Shown here piece by piece: positions 17,189 through 22,696 of a DNA stretch of 24,170 bases; the stretch's first letter is position 1, and each line of letters opens with the position of its first letter. Source of the DNA: a virus; the IMG/VR virus record IMGVR_UViG_3300021963_000641, positions 1 to 24,170 of that record, one strand, 5' to 3'. Under the pieces are notes generated by a model. The model was not told the origin of the DNA. It made no database searches and saw only the letters and a list, made by a program, of their open reading frames with translations. Made by a program: the position numbers and the translations under genes.

Positions 17189-17503
17189 TTAAAATTTAGT
17201 ATTAAGTTGTTGATTTACAAGTGCTTCTTCTTGTTCTGTAAGTTCTGCATTCCAAAATCCTTTAGGACAACTGGAAGACAAAGCTCTAGTTTTTAATTTA
17301 AGTGAACATCCACATTCTGAACAACAAGGTTGTGTTCCAGGTACAGCGCATTTAGAACCTATAGTGTCTATAAATTCACAAGACTTGCATATTTCATTTC
17401 TAAAAAAGGCAATGTCTTCTACATGTTCAGATTTAAAAATATTATTCTTAATACCTTCAGCTATCTGATTGCGATTCTTCCAAATTCTGATTAAGTTTCC
17501 CAT
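17189..17503 (-). CDS. Cys-rich zinc-ribbon protein (104 aa)
   Basis: I start it at MGNLIRIWKNRN; the alternative Met 15 codons upstream would lengthen the overlap with the IHF-like gene. Even so the first 47 bases overlap that gene. The protein has NEICKSCEF, then GSKCAVPGTQPCCSECGCSL, then ALSSSCPKGFWN: at least eight Cys arranged as two metal-binding knuckles, followed by a basic LKLKTRA segment. Proteins with this CxxC...CCxxCGC...CPKGxW pattern occur in crAss-like and T4-like phages with unknown function. Zinc binding and nucleic-acid contact are likely. Confidence 0.75.
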   Translation of the reverse strand: MGNLIRIWKNRNQIAEGIKNNIFKSEHVEDIAFFRNEICKSCEFIDTIGSKCAVPGTQPCCSECGCSLKLKTRALSSSCPKGFWNAELTEQEEALVNQQLNTKF

Positions 17504-17879
17504 CTTGATATATTTGTTTTTTAAGTTTAACTTCTTCTTTTCTAGCATTCTCTTCTGCCATTCTTTCTTGTAATTTTGTAAGTCTCTCTATTTCAGCACG
17601 TTTCTGTATAATCAGCTCATATGTCTTTACAGAGATGTGTTCATCTTGTTCAATCTTTGCTACAAATCTTTGATGTTTTAATATCATTTGTTCTAAAGAT
17701 TTCTTTTTAACTGTAAAAGTTCCTAATCTGGGAACTACTACAGAATGATGATCAGCAAGAGAAAGCTTTTTTTGTACAGTTTGATAATAGTATGTTACAA
17801 CATCATCTACTATATCCTTAGATATATTCAGTTGTTCTGCTGTTAAATCAATTAACTGTTTACGCTTTATTGGTTTCAA
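17457..17879 (-). CDS. IHF/HU-like DNA-binding protein with helical tail (140 aa)
   Basis: Residues 1-60 match the IHF/HU dimerisation body: two N-terminal helices (KRKQLIDLTAEQLNISKDIV, VVTYYYQTVQKKLS) and the strand VVVPRLGTFTVKKK, equivalent to the GFGTFEV signature. The usual beta-arm that wraps DNA is not evident. Instead a charged helical tail of about 75 residues (LTKLQERMAEENARKEEVKL) continues. IHF-like genes are a known mark of crAss-like phages. It is ended by TGA. The 20-base overlap with the upstream gene and 47-base overlap with the downstream gene suggest tight translational coupling. It likely bends or packages phage DNA. Confidence 0.85.
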   Translation of the reverse strand: MKPIKRKQLIDLTAEQLNISKDIVDDVVTYYYQTVQKKLSLADHHSVVVPRLGTFTVKKKSLEQMILKHQRFVAKIEQDEHISVKTYELIIQKRAEIERLTKLQERMAEENARKEEVKLKKQIYQDGKLNQNLEESQSDS

Positions 17880-18255
17880 TTGCTAAGTAATTATAGTCTA
17901 ACAATATGTTACCTTTAGAATGTATGTCAATGTCAGGATTAAGAGCTATAACCTTTCTACCAGTTTTAGATTTTACAATTATGTTTCTCTTTTCTAACTT
18001 AACAATTCTGTTTCTAATATTCTGTGCACGTGTAGATAACTCTTCAGGAAGTGATTCTGAATAAATTACTTTAGCAGCAGCTGCACAAAATCCTCCTAAA
18101 TCTATTGGTCCCCACATTACTAATAGCGTAAGGATTTCTAGATCAGAAGGGATCAAATATTCTTTCTTGAAGAATAAGATCTCTGTTAAAAGTTGATATC
18201 TTACAATATCTGATGTAGACAGTTTCAACTTTTTGTTAATTTTTTTTACTTCCAT
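17860..18255 (-). CDS. Winged-helix-like small protein (131 aa)
   Basis: A basic N-terminus (MEVKKINKKLKLSTSDIVRY) precedes helices and a segment TRAQNIRNRIVKLEKRNIIV followed by KSKTGRKVIALNP, which has the helix-turn-strand look of a winged helix (recognition helix then a wing of two strands). The middle LVMWGPIDLGGFCAAAAKVI is hydrophobic but too short and broken to be a clear membrane helix. It overlaps the IHF-like gene by 20 bases. The 13-base direct repeats and dyad at 18264-18335 lie just upstream and could be its operator. Transcriptional role is inference. Confidence 0.65.
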   Translation of the reverse strand: MEVKKINKKLKLSTSDIVRYQLLTEILFFKKEYLIPSDLEILTLLVMWGPIDLGGFCAAAAKVIYSESLPEELSTRAQNIRNRIVKLEKRNIIVKSKTGRKVIALNPDIDIHSKGNILLDYNYLAIETNKA

Positions 18256-18263
18256 TTCTTCTT

Positions 18264-18317
18264 TTAATGTTGGTTAAACCCTACACTAAGTACTGATTTA
18301 ATACTTAATGTTGGTTA
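18264..18317. repeat. 13-bp direct repeats TTAATGTTGGTTA
   Basis: TTAATGTTGGTTA occurs twice, at 18264-18276 and 18305-18317, 41 bases apart (about four helical turns), in the gap between the tmRNA and the winged-helix-like gene. On the minus strand they read TAACCAACATTAA and lie just upstream of that gene, as protein-binding sites would. Confidence 0.6.
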
Positions 18318-18320
18318 TTT

Positions 18321-18335
18321 CATACATAATGTATG
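18321..18335. promoter_or_regulatory. 15-bp dyad next to tmRNA 3' end
   Basis: CATACAT-A-ATGTATG is a perfect 7-1-7 inverted repeat ending six bases beyond the predicted tmRNA 3' end. It could be a processing hairpin or, with the neighbouring direct repeats, an operator. No T-run follows, so it is not a standard terminator. Confidence 0.4.
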
Positions 18336-18341
18336 AGTTTG

Positions 18342-18662
18342 TGGAGGTGAGGAGAATCGAACTCCTGTCCAAACTACTTTCATTAATACAATTTATACAG
18401 CTTATAGGTAATCAACTCAGTTGACGACTCCACCACTCTGTTTAATCTAACAGAGAAATCTTGTTTTAATCTAGGCTGCTACAGCAACTTCTTCTCTAAT
18501 CAAAGAGAATACTTTGTTCATGTTAGCTTCGATTTGTGCGTTTGCTCCTAGAGCCACTACACGAGAATTGTTTTTGCCATTTATTAAATTCACCTTAGTT
18601 TACAGTTATCTCTCTGGCTGATTGTACTAACTATTGGTAACCTGTCAAAACCAGTCACCCCC
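18342..18662 (-). ncRNA. ssrA: Transfer-messenger RNA (tmRNA)
   Basis: A complete 321-nt tmRNA, which rescues stalled ribosomes and adds a degradation tag. The 5' end GGGGGTGACTGGTTTTGACA matches the tmRNA start pattern. The 3' end has a T-arm AGGAG-TTCGATT-CTCCT preceded by GTAGTTTGGAC and followed by CACCTCC-A. The acceptor stem GGGGGUG/CACCUCC pairs over 7 bp with a G-U at the third pair, the alanyl-tRNA synthetase identity element. CCA is not encoded. An open tag frame lies at 18471-18578, followed by a perfect 7-bp hairpin (CTCTGTT/AACAGAG) and further pairing regions where pseudoknots belong. The termini most resemble Bacteroidota tmRNAs, suggesting capture from a host. It sits in the leftward transcript between a small gene and the winged-helix-like gene. 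Confidence 0.95.
18471..18578 (-). other. tmRNA tag reading frame, 35 codons plus TAG
   Basis: Reading the tmRNA from GGC (18576-18578) gives 35 sense codons and then TAG at 18471-18473. The tag starts GKNNSRVVALGA, has a helical middle (NMNKVFSLIREE) and ends VAVAA. Gly as resume residue with Asn-rich continuation fits Bacteroidota tags such as GETNYALAA (from memory), and the -AVAA end is a standard protease-recognition end. The alternative frames close early: the ATG frame gives only MAKTILV, and the third frame does not end in Ala-Ala. The resume codon could also be the preceding AAT. Confidence 0.8.
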
Positions 18663-18667
18663 ATTTA

Positions 18668-18859
18668 TTAATTTCTATCTAAACTTATATTCTTACAAAA
18701 TCTTATTTCTTTATTATTCAATGTCCATATTTCACCATTGTCCATTGCACATGTAAACAATAAATCATGCTCTTGTGAGTAATCAATAACTAAAAAAGCA
18801 TAACCTTCCATATTATCAGATACTCTTTTAATAGGTATCATAGGATTTAATTGTAACAT
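18668..18859 (-). CDS. Small phage protein, SH3-like (63 aa)
   Basis: I take the ATG at 18857-18859 (MLQLNPMIPIKRVSDN). A longer version from GTG at 18898 would run through the 3' half of the tRNA-like sequence and is unlikely. The protein has a small beta-barrel look: GYAFLVIDYSQEHDLLFTCA, DNGEIWTLNNKEIRF. Similar proteins with a GEIWxxxNxEVR-type end are frequent in Bacteroidota phages, function unknown. It lies between the tRNA-like element and the tmRNA, on the same strand. Confidence 0.6.
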   Translation of the reverse strand: MLQLNPMIPIKRVSDNMEGYAFLVIDYSQEHDLLFTCAMDNGEIWTLNNKEIRFCKNISLDRN

Positions 18860-18874
18860 ATCTTTTATATTTAG

Positions 18875-18945
18875 TAGCGTGTTGTGGATTTGAACCACCC
18901 CTCTAGGTTTATGAGACCTGTATGCAACCTTTACACCTTCACGCG
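18875..18945 (-). tRNA. Degenerate tRNA-Met-like sequence (anticodon CAT)
   Basis: A good T-arm (GGTGG-TTCAAAT-CCACA, 4 of 5 pairs) follows an anticodon arm CAGGT-CTCATAA-ACCTA with T33 and anticodon CAT. The D-arm (GTGT-AAAGGTT-GCAT) pairs with wobbles and contains GG. The acceptor CGCGTGA/ACACGCT gives five central pairs with mismatches at both ends. Length about 71. These mismatches and the missing T8 make it a weak or decayed tRNA. CAT could serve Met, or Ile if the wobble C is modified. Ends are uncertain by one or two bases. Confidence 0.5.
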
Positions 18946-19106
18946 ATATTGTAGTTTTTGAATACCCCCAGAACTACTAACTGTGCTAACCTACGATTTA
19001 GAGAGCCTCCACGCCAACACTTGACTGTCCCTAAGGATTTGTTATTTCAAGTCAAAGTCTGTAATCTCTGTCTTCGATACTTACCAGTGCACTGGCAGAG
19101 GTCTTA
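18946..19106 (-). other. Unresolved structured non-coding stretch
   Basis: This 161-base gap between the PhoH-like gene and the tRNA-like sequence contains no convincing frame. It holds a 12-base palindrome CCAGTGCACTGG enclosed by CTCTG/CAGAG near 19065-19098, a TTGACT/AGTCAA pairing, and a tRNA D-arm-like string TAGCACAGTTAGTAG without a matching remainder. It could be a remnant tRNA array or another structured RNA. Confidence 0.4.
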
Positions 19107-19757
19107 TTACTTTGAATACTCATAATCAAGTATTTGACCTACTAAGTCAGATCTATGATTTTCTTTGAGTTTAATCCAGTGTATTCCTTCAATCTTTTTA
19201 GAAAGCTCAATAGCATAAGCTAATCCTGTAACAGCTTCTCTTGTATCTTGTTGTTCATTATCACCATTGATTATGATCTTACCTGTTTTACCAAGTCTTG
19301 TAAGGATAGCAAGCATCTCAGGTTTAGTAAGATTTTGTGCTTCTTCTACAATTAAAACATCATCAATAGTTTTACCTCTAATAAACTGTACAGGAAGTGC
19401 ATCTATTTTACCATCTTTAACAAGCATATCAATCTTTACAGGATCCATACATTTATAAAGATTCTCAATAAGTGCTTCCATATAAGGATTAAACTTATCT
19501 TCCAAACTTCCTGGTAAAAAACCTAATGATCTTCCCACCTCAATAGCAGAACGTGTCACTAGTATTTTTTCACATTGTTTTTTATTTAAAAAATCTATAG
19601 CAGTTTGAGCACCTACTAATGACTTTCCAGAACCAGCTCTACCAGTAACTATAACAATCTGATTATCAATAATTAATTGCTTTGCTTGTTTTTGTTCTTC
19701 ATTAAGAGTAACATTATACTTAATATCATTCTTTCTTGCTCTGTTTGGTTCTTTCAT
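19107..19757 (-). CDS. phoH: PhoH-like ATPase (216 aa)
   Basis: A P-loop ATPase related to helicase superfamily 1. Walker A is GRAGSGKS at 39-46. LVTRSAIEVGRSLGFLPGS at 67-84 is the PhoH signature for motif Ia and following. VLIVEEAQN at 134-142 is Walker B with Glu for Asp. INGDNEQQD at 163-171 is motif III, and LKENHRSDLV near the end holds the arginine expected to contact the nucleotide. The length is that of phage PhoH proteins lacking extra domains. phoH is a common auxiliary gene in phages of many environments; its benefit to the phage is unsettled (RNA or nucleotide metabolism is proposed). A structured leader precedes it. Confidence 0.92.
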   Translation of the reverse strand: MKEPNRARKNDIKYNVTLNEEQKQAKQLIIDNQIVIVTGRAGSGKSLVGAQTAIDFLNKKQCEKILVTRSAIEVGRSLGFLPGSLEDKFNPYMEALIENLYKCMDPVKIDMLVKDGKIDALPVQFIRGKTIDDVLIVEEAQNLTKPEMLAILTRLGKTGKIIINGDNEQQDTREAVTGLAYAIELSKKIEGIHWIKLKENHRSDLVGQILDYEYSK

Positions 19758-19862
19758 ATTTTTAAATTTTAGCTATAAACACCTGTACCTAAACGCTCTA
19801 GTAACTCAGAACTGCAGGACTCTCCTACAGCGACAGGATTTCACTTGTCTTATATAGTAGGT
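19758..19862 (-). other. Structured leader upstream of phoH
   Basis: A 105-base gap without a credible frame. On the minus strand CTGTAGGA-GAG-TCCTGCAG forms an 8-bp hairpin with one G-U pair, preceded by GACA/TGTC and followed by a tRNA D-arm-like GTTC...GAGC stem and TTTAG/CTAAA. It may be a 5' leader regulating phoH or a decayed tRNA-like RNA. No riboswitch family is recognised. Confidence 0.4.
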
Positions 19863-20159
19863 TTACCAAATAATTGCTATATCATCATCAGCAATCATCA
19901 TTCTTAAAGCACCATCTACTTCAAGAATTTCAGCTGATTGTAACGCATATGTAGCAACATATACTTTTTTTCCTGGAACTATGTTTGGTTTTGTTACACT
20001 AGAACCTACTGCAAAAATTTCTAGTGCTGTCCAACTTTTCATAGCTTCTGCATCTAGTTGTGCTTTAGCCTCATCTGATAATTGAATTGCACTTTCTTTT
20101 CTTACAGGTTTAGTAAGCAATACTCTTCTTCCTGTTAATTCTTCAAATTGTTGTGTCAT
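19863..20159 (-). CDS. GroES-like co-chaperonin (98 aa)
   Basis: The protein follows the GroES pattern from end to end. RRVLLTKPVRKESAIQL (11-27) corresponds to the first strand and mobile-loop start, with SAIQL in place of the SAGGIVL loop that binds GroEL. LEIFAVGSSV (46-55) corresponds to the GEVVAVG strand. NIVPGKKVYVATYA (59-72) matches the VKVGDxVLFxKYxG segment, and the end EVDGALRMMIADDDIAIIW (80-98) matches VDGEEYLIxREDDILAII. Length (98) is that of GroES (about 97). No GroEL gene is in the window, so it would partner host GroEL, as T4 gp31 does. Its start shares one base with the stop of the coiled-coil gene. Confidence 0.75.
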   Translation of the reverse strand: MTQQFEELTGRRVLLTKPVRKESAIQLSDEAKAQLDAEAMKSWTALEIFAVGSSVTKPNIVPGKKVYVATYALQSAEILEVDGALRMMIADDDIAIIW

Positions 20160-20395
20160 TATTTTAAAATATTATCAATCTTCTTGATTGTGTTAGTTGT
20201 TTCTGCTCTACTTGTTTCTACAGCTGTAAGTTCATCTGAAAGTTCTTTAAGCTGTGCTTTTACAGTATCTGCATATTCTTTTTGTTGATCATGCAATTGT
20301 TGTAACTCTTGTTGCATTGAAGTGAAGACCCCAAGGATCTTCGACTTCTTTGCTGATAACAATGCATTAGTAACTGTTGGTTTTCTAATAAGCAT
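20159..20395 (-). CDS. Coiled-coil small protein (78 aa)
   Basis: After a short N-terminus (MLIRKPTVTNALLSAKKSK), residues 20-78 form a continuous amphipathic helix (TSMQQELQQLHDQQKEYADT, AQLKELSDELTAVE) with heptad-like spacing, so an oligomeric coiled coil is likely. It lies between the 130-aa gene and the GroES-like gene, with a 1-base stop-start overlap to the latter. No function recognised. Confidence 0.7.
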   Translation of the reverse strand: MLIRKPTVTNALLSAKKSKILGVFTSMQQELQQLHDQQKEYADTVKAQLKELSDELTAVETSRAETTNTIKKIDNILK

Positions 20396-20398
20396 AGT

Positions 20399-20791
20399 TT
20401 ATTCTTTTTTAAGTTTTCTTACTGGTACGTCATCTTCTTCTGGTGCAATTCCTTCTTCTCCTTCAACTTGAGGTGCAGCACTAATTCCAATTACATCACC
20501 TACCTTGATACCTTGTTCAGCTAACTCTGGATTATTATCCATGTCTTCTTGCGTCACAGTATGTTGAACTACACCTTCTGGTAAGTCTTGATCAGCTGGT
20601 TGTTGTGGTCTTGGTGCTGAGAAGTGTGCTTGTTTAGCAATAGCTTCTGCACGTCTTGCATCACACTCTGCAGTTTCTGCAAGAATCTGAGAAAGTTCTC
20701 TTCTAAGTTTTGCAACTTCAATTTGTTCTTTATAGAACTTTGTAACTTGTTCCTTTGTAGGAGCTTTTTGTTCAGTTGTTTCTGTACTCAT
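20399..20791 (-). CDS. First gene of the leftward transcript, unknown (130 aa)
   Basis: The N-terminal half is helical and charged (KEQVTKFYKEQIEVAKLRRE, LAETAECDARRAEAIAKQ). The second half is Pro/Glu/Asp-rich and probably disordered, with a QDLPEGVVQHTVTQEDMD segment and an acidic stretch before the basic end VRKLKKE. It lies nearest the divergent promoter at about 20820, so it should be the first gene expressed from it. No family is recognised. The helix plus flexible tail would suit an assembly accessory protein. Confidence 0.7.
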   Translation of the reverse strand: MSTETTEQKAPTKEQVTKFYKEQIEVAKLRRELSQILAETAECDARRAEAIAKQAHFSAPRPQQPADQDLPEGVVQHTVTQEDMDNNPELAEQGIKVGDVIGISAAPQVEGEEGIAPEEDDVPVRKLKKE

Positions 20792-20818
20792 AATTGTTGT
20801 TTATTAAATTTAACACTA

Positions 20819-20826
20819 CAAATATA
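20819..20826 (-). promoter_or_regulatory. Bacteroidota-type promoter for the leftward genes
   Basis: On the minus strand TATATTTG (complement of 20819-20826) matches the Bacteroidota -7 element TAnnTTTG. A TTTG lies about 21 bases upstream, the place of the -33 element. It is 28 bases before the ATG of the 130-aa gene. Confidence 0.7.
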
Positions 20827-20831
20827 TAAAG

Positions 20832-20846
20832 AAAAGTTTAACTTTT
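20832..20846. promoter_or_regulatory. Dyad between divergent promoters (candidate operator)
   Basis: AAAAGTT-T-AACTTTT is a perfect 7-1-7 inverted repeat lying exactly between the two divergent -7 elements. A second pair TACAAAT/ATTTGTA (20846-20852 and 20862-20868) overlaps the rightward promoter. A regulator bound here could control both directions. Confidence 0.4.
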
Positions 20847-20858
20847 ACAAATTTATTT

Positions 20859-20866
20859 TATATTTG
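20859..20866 (+). promoter_or_regulatory. Bacteroidota-type promoter for thioredoxin
   Basis: TATATTTG matches TAnnTTTG and lies 24 bases before the thioredoxin ATG. The -33 element is weaker (GTTTA at about 20836). Confidence 0.65.
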
Positions 20867-20890
20867 TACAATAATTTTAAATTTAACATT

Positions 20891-21217
20891 ATGAAAATAG
20901 AAGTATTAAAGTTCTATGCCAATTGGTGTGGACCATGTAGAGTTCTCTCTGAAAGATTAAAAGAAGAGAAAGAAATAACAGAGATCAATGTAGACACAGA
21001 TCATGAAACAGCTGTCAAGTACAGAATCAGAAACATTCCTGTTCTTGTATTTCTAAAAGATGGTGAGGAAGTTCACAGATCTACAGGTCTTATAACAAAG
21101 TATGAATATGACCTTATCATTGATGAGATCAAAGTAGACAAAGACATAGACACTGCCAAAGTCATGGCAATGAAAGTAGAAGCAGAAATAGTAAGTAACC
21201 TTAAAAAAGAAAAATAA
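20891..21217 (+). CDS. Thioredoxin (108 aa)
   Basis: A thiol-disulfide oxidoreductase. VLKFYANWCGPCRVLSERL holds the WCGPC active site (C13 and C16), and RNIPVLVF holds the cis-proline (P50) that faces it. INVDTDHETAVKYRI is the strand-helix typical of the fold. I start at ATG 20891, directly after the promoter. The frame is open further upstream, but that part runs antisense through the 130-aa gene and the promoter. The first strand and helix of bacterial thioredoxins are missing and a charged C-terminal helix (KVMAMKVEAEIVSNLKKEK) is added. Phage thioredoxins can serve as polymerase processivity factors or keep proteins reduced; here many virion proteins are Cys-rich. Confidence 0.93.
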   Translation: MKIEVLKFYANWCGPCRVLSERLKEEKEITEINVDTDHETAVKYRIRNIPVLVFLKDGEEVHRSTGLITKYEYDLIIDEIKVDKDIDTAKVMAMKVEAEIVSNLKKEK

Positions 21218-21220
21218 ATC

Positions 21221-21430
21221 ATGGGAATCATAGTAAGATGTAGATTTGATTATGGACAGATTGTGTATGTAAAGACAGATATTGCACAGGATCCAAGACA
21301 AATAATAGGAGTACAAGGAACAGCTGATGGAGGCATGCTCATAAAGCTAAGTACAGATGGAGACATAAGCTGGCATTATGAGTGTGAAATCTCAGATGAA
21401 AAAGACACACTTTTAGCAATGAGCAACTAA
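21221..21430 (+). CDS. Small SH3-like phage protein (69 aa)
   Basis: The sequence has a beta-barrel pattern: VRCRFDYGQIVYVKTDIAQD, RQIIGVQGTADGGMLIKLST and WHYECEISDEKD. The DxGQxVYVKTDxxQxxRxxxG phrase followed by an E-I-S end is typical of a small protein widespread in phages and Bacteroidota mobile elements, function unknown. It follows the thioredoxin stop by three bases and is closed by a terminator, so the two form one short operon. Confidence 0.75.
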   Translation: MGIIVRCRFDYGQIVYVKTDIAQDPRQIIGVQGTADGGMLIKLSTDGDISWHYECEISDEKDTLLAMSN

Positions 21431-21433
21431 GAC

Positions 21434-21464
21434 AAAACCCTGGGATAACACTCAGGGTTTTTTG
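21434..21464 (+). terminator. Intrinsic terminator of the thioredoxin operon
   Basis: AAACCCTG (21435-21442) pairs with CAGGGTTT (21453-21460), 8 bp with a ten-base loop, then TTTTTT including the stem end. It is four bases beyond the stop of the 69-aa gene. Confidence 0.9.
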
Positions 21465-21576
21465 TTGGTCAGAACTTAGTAACTGGTGTTGTGCATTTCT
21501 TAGTTTTTACTGCAAAAAATTTTTTATAAAATTTTGCTCAGGGATACAGAATCATATGAGTAGTAGAGTATGGGTA

Positions 21577-21627
21577 CCCCCCAATGAAATGTTCCCCCAC
21601 ACCTCACTTCAACGTACCCTACCCCCC
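21577..21627 (-). other. C-run cluster; possible G-quadruplex on minus strand
   Basis: Four C runs (6 at 21577, 5 at 21594, 3 at 21617, 6 at 21622) lie in 51 bases of otherwise AT-rich DNA in the 236-base gap before the 337-aa gene. The complementary strand has the four G-tracts needed for a quadruplex, though the loops of 11 and 18 bases are long. A GGGTACCC palindrome adjoins the first run. No other feature is seen in this gap apart from the terminator. Confidence 0.45.
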
Positions 21628-21666
21628 TGAATTTAGTATATTATTTAACTTTTTAATTATTAAATT

Positions 21667-22680
21667 ATGAAAAATTCAATGCAAGATGTTTACATCAAAT
21701 TTCAGAAAGACGCTAATGGTAGACCTTCTTTCTTCAAAGAAATCATTACAGGCGAAACTGTTAACAAAGAAACAGGAGCACGAAGTCTTGTAGGTAAGAC
21801 AATGCTTGTCTTCAGAACAGAGATTGAGGGCGAAATGAATGTTCTGCGTGGCAGAAGTAACAATGATAAGGTTAGACAAGCACCTTATTATCTTGACTAT
21901 CTTGATAGAGAAAAAGCTCATGATTATTTAGAAAAACGTCTTACACCTAAATCTCAAGCAAAGCTTAATGTATTAGGTTATGAAGATATCTTCTATAATC
22001 CTGAAACTCTAAATAAAGCTGTTGCAAGCAACCTTAAACTATGCGTTAAAATGCATATTGGTCAGCAAGAGTTTCGTGTTAACCTGTTCAGATATAAAGC
22101 AGGTAAACATGCTGAATGTATCAACAGCTACAAGCAATGTCTTGCAAGATATGCAGACTTTAATATCTTTCAGACAAAATTTCTGAATCATATCATTAGT
22201 GCTGTTGCACGTGTTGACGAGAAATTACTTGAAACAACATTGAGAGATAAAACTACAGATTTGTTCAATGTTGCATTGATTGATACTCTTGACGCTGATG
22301 TGCAAGCTAAAATTGCGCTTGAACTTGACACCATCATGTTTGGTAAGAAAGTTAAGAAAGACGGGAAAGATGTTATCACTGTAGGTGCTAAATTAAAAGT
22401 CTTTCCTAACACTTTGACACCTATCAAATCTGCAGACACCAAAGAATATATTGTATCTTACAAATATACTATGGACACAGATAAAGCTATGGAGTTATAT
22501 CCTGATACAGAAGTTATTGAATCAGATAGAACTGATACAGGCTATGTTGCTTTCAAAGCTTCTGAAAAACAGCAATCAACAGCTTCTAAATTAGAAACTT
22601 TGTCAGAACAAACTTCTGAAGAACCTAAAGCAGAAGGTCTTCCTGCAGGAGATGTAGAAGAAGAAGAAACTAAAGAATAA
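21667..22680 (+). CDS. Unknown soluble protein with acidic tail (337 aa)
   Basis: No named family is recognised. Residues 1-60 are beta-rich (DVYIKFQKDANGRPSFFKEI, KTMLVFRTEIEGEM), followed by helices (LDYLDREKAHDYLEKRLTPK), a beta segment (KLCVKMHIGQQEFRVNLFRY) and a Lys/Thr-rich barrel-like part near 225-295. The last 40 residues are disordered and acidic (EQTSEEPKAEG, ending GDVEEEETKE). The acidic tail recalls single-stranded DNA-binding proteins such as T7 gp2.5 and SSB, but I see no OB-fold motif that proves it. It lies alone between a terminator and a second terminator, so it is its own unit. Confidence 0.75.
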   Translation: MKNSMQDVYIKFQKDANGRPSFFKEIITGETVNKETGARSLVGKTMLVFRTEIEGEMNVLRGRSNNDKVRQAPYYLDYLDREKAHDYLEKRLTPKSQAKLNVLGYEDIFYNPETLNKAVASNLKLCVKMHIGQQEFRVNLFRYKAGKHAECINSYKQCLARYADFNIFQTKFLNHIISAVARVDEKLLETTLRDKTTDLFNVALIDTLDADVQAKIALELDTIMFGKKVKKDGKDVITVGAKLKVFPNTLTPIKSADTKEYIVSYKYTMDTDKAMELYPDTEVIESDRTDTGYVAFKASEKQQSTASKLETLSEQTSEEPKAEGLPAGDVEEEETKE

Positions 22681-22696
22681 TCTTCTCATAATATTA

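Noticed and set aside
18321-18335. tmRNA intrinsic terminator
   Set aside because: The dyad is AT-rich, only 7 bp, and is not followed by a T-run on the minus strand; kept only as a regulatory or processing candidate.
18860-18898. GTG-initiated extension of the 63-aa gene
   Set aside because: The extra residues come from the 3' half of the tRNA-like sequence; an ATG at 18859 is available.
20624-20890. N-terminal extension of the thioredoxin frame
   Set aside because: The extension is antisense to the 130-aa gene and passes through the divergent promoters; the ATG at 20891 gives a normal thioredoxin start.
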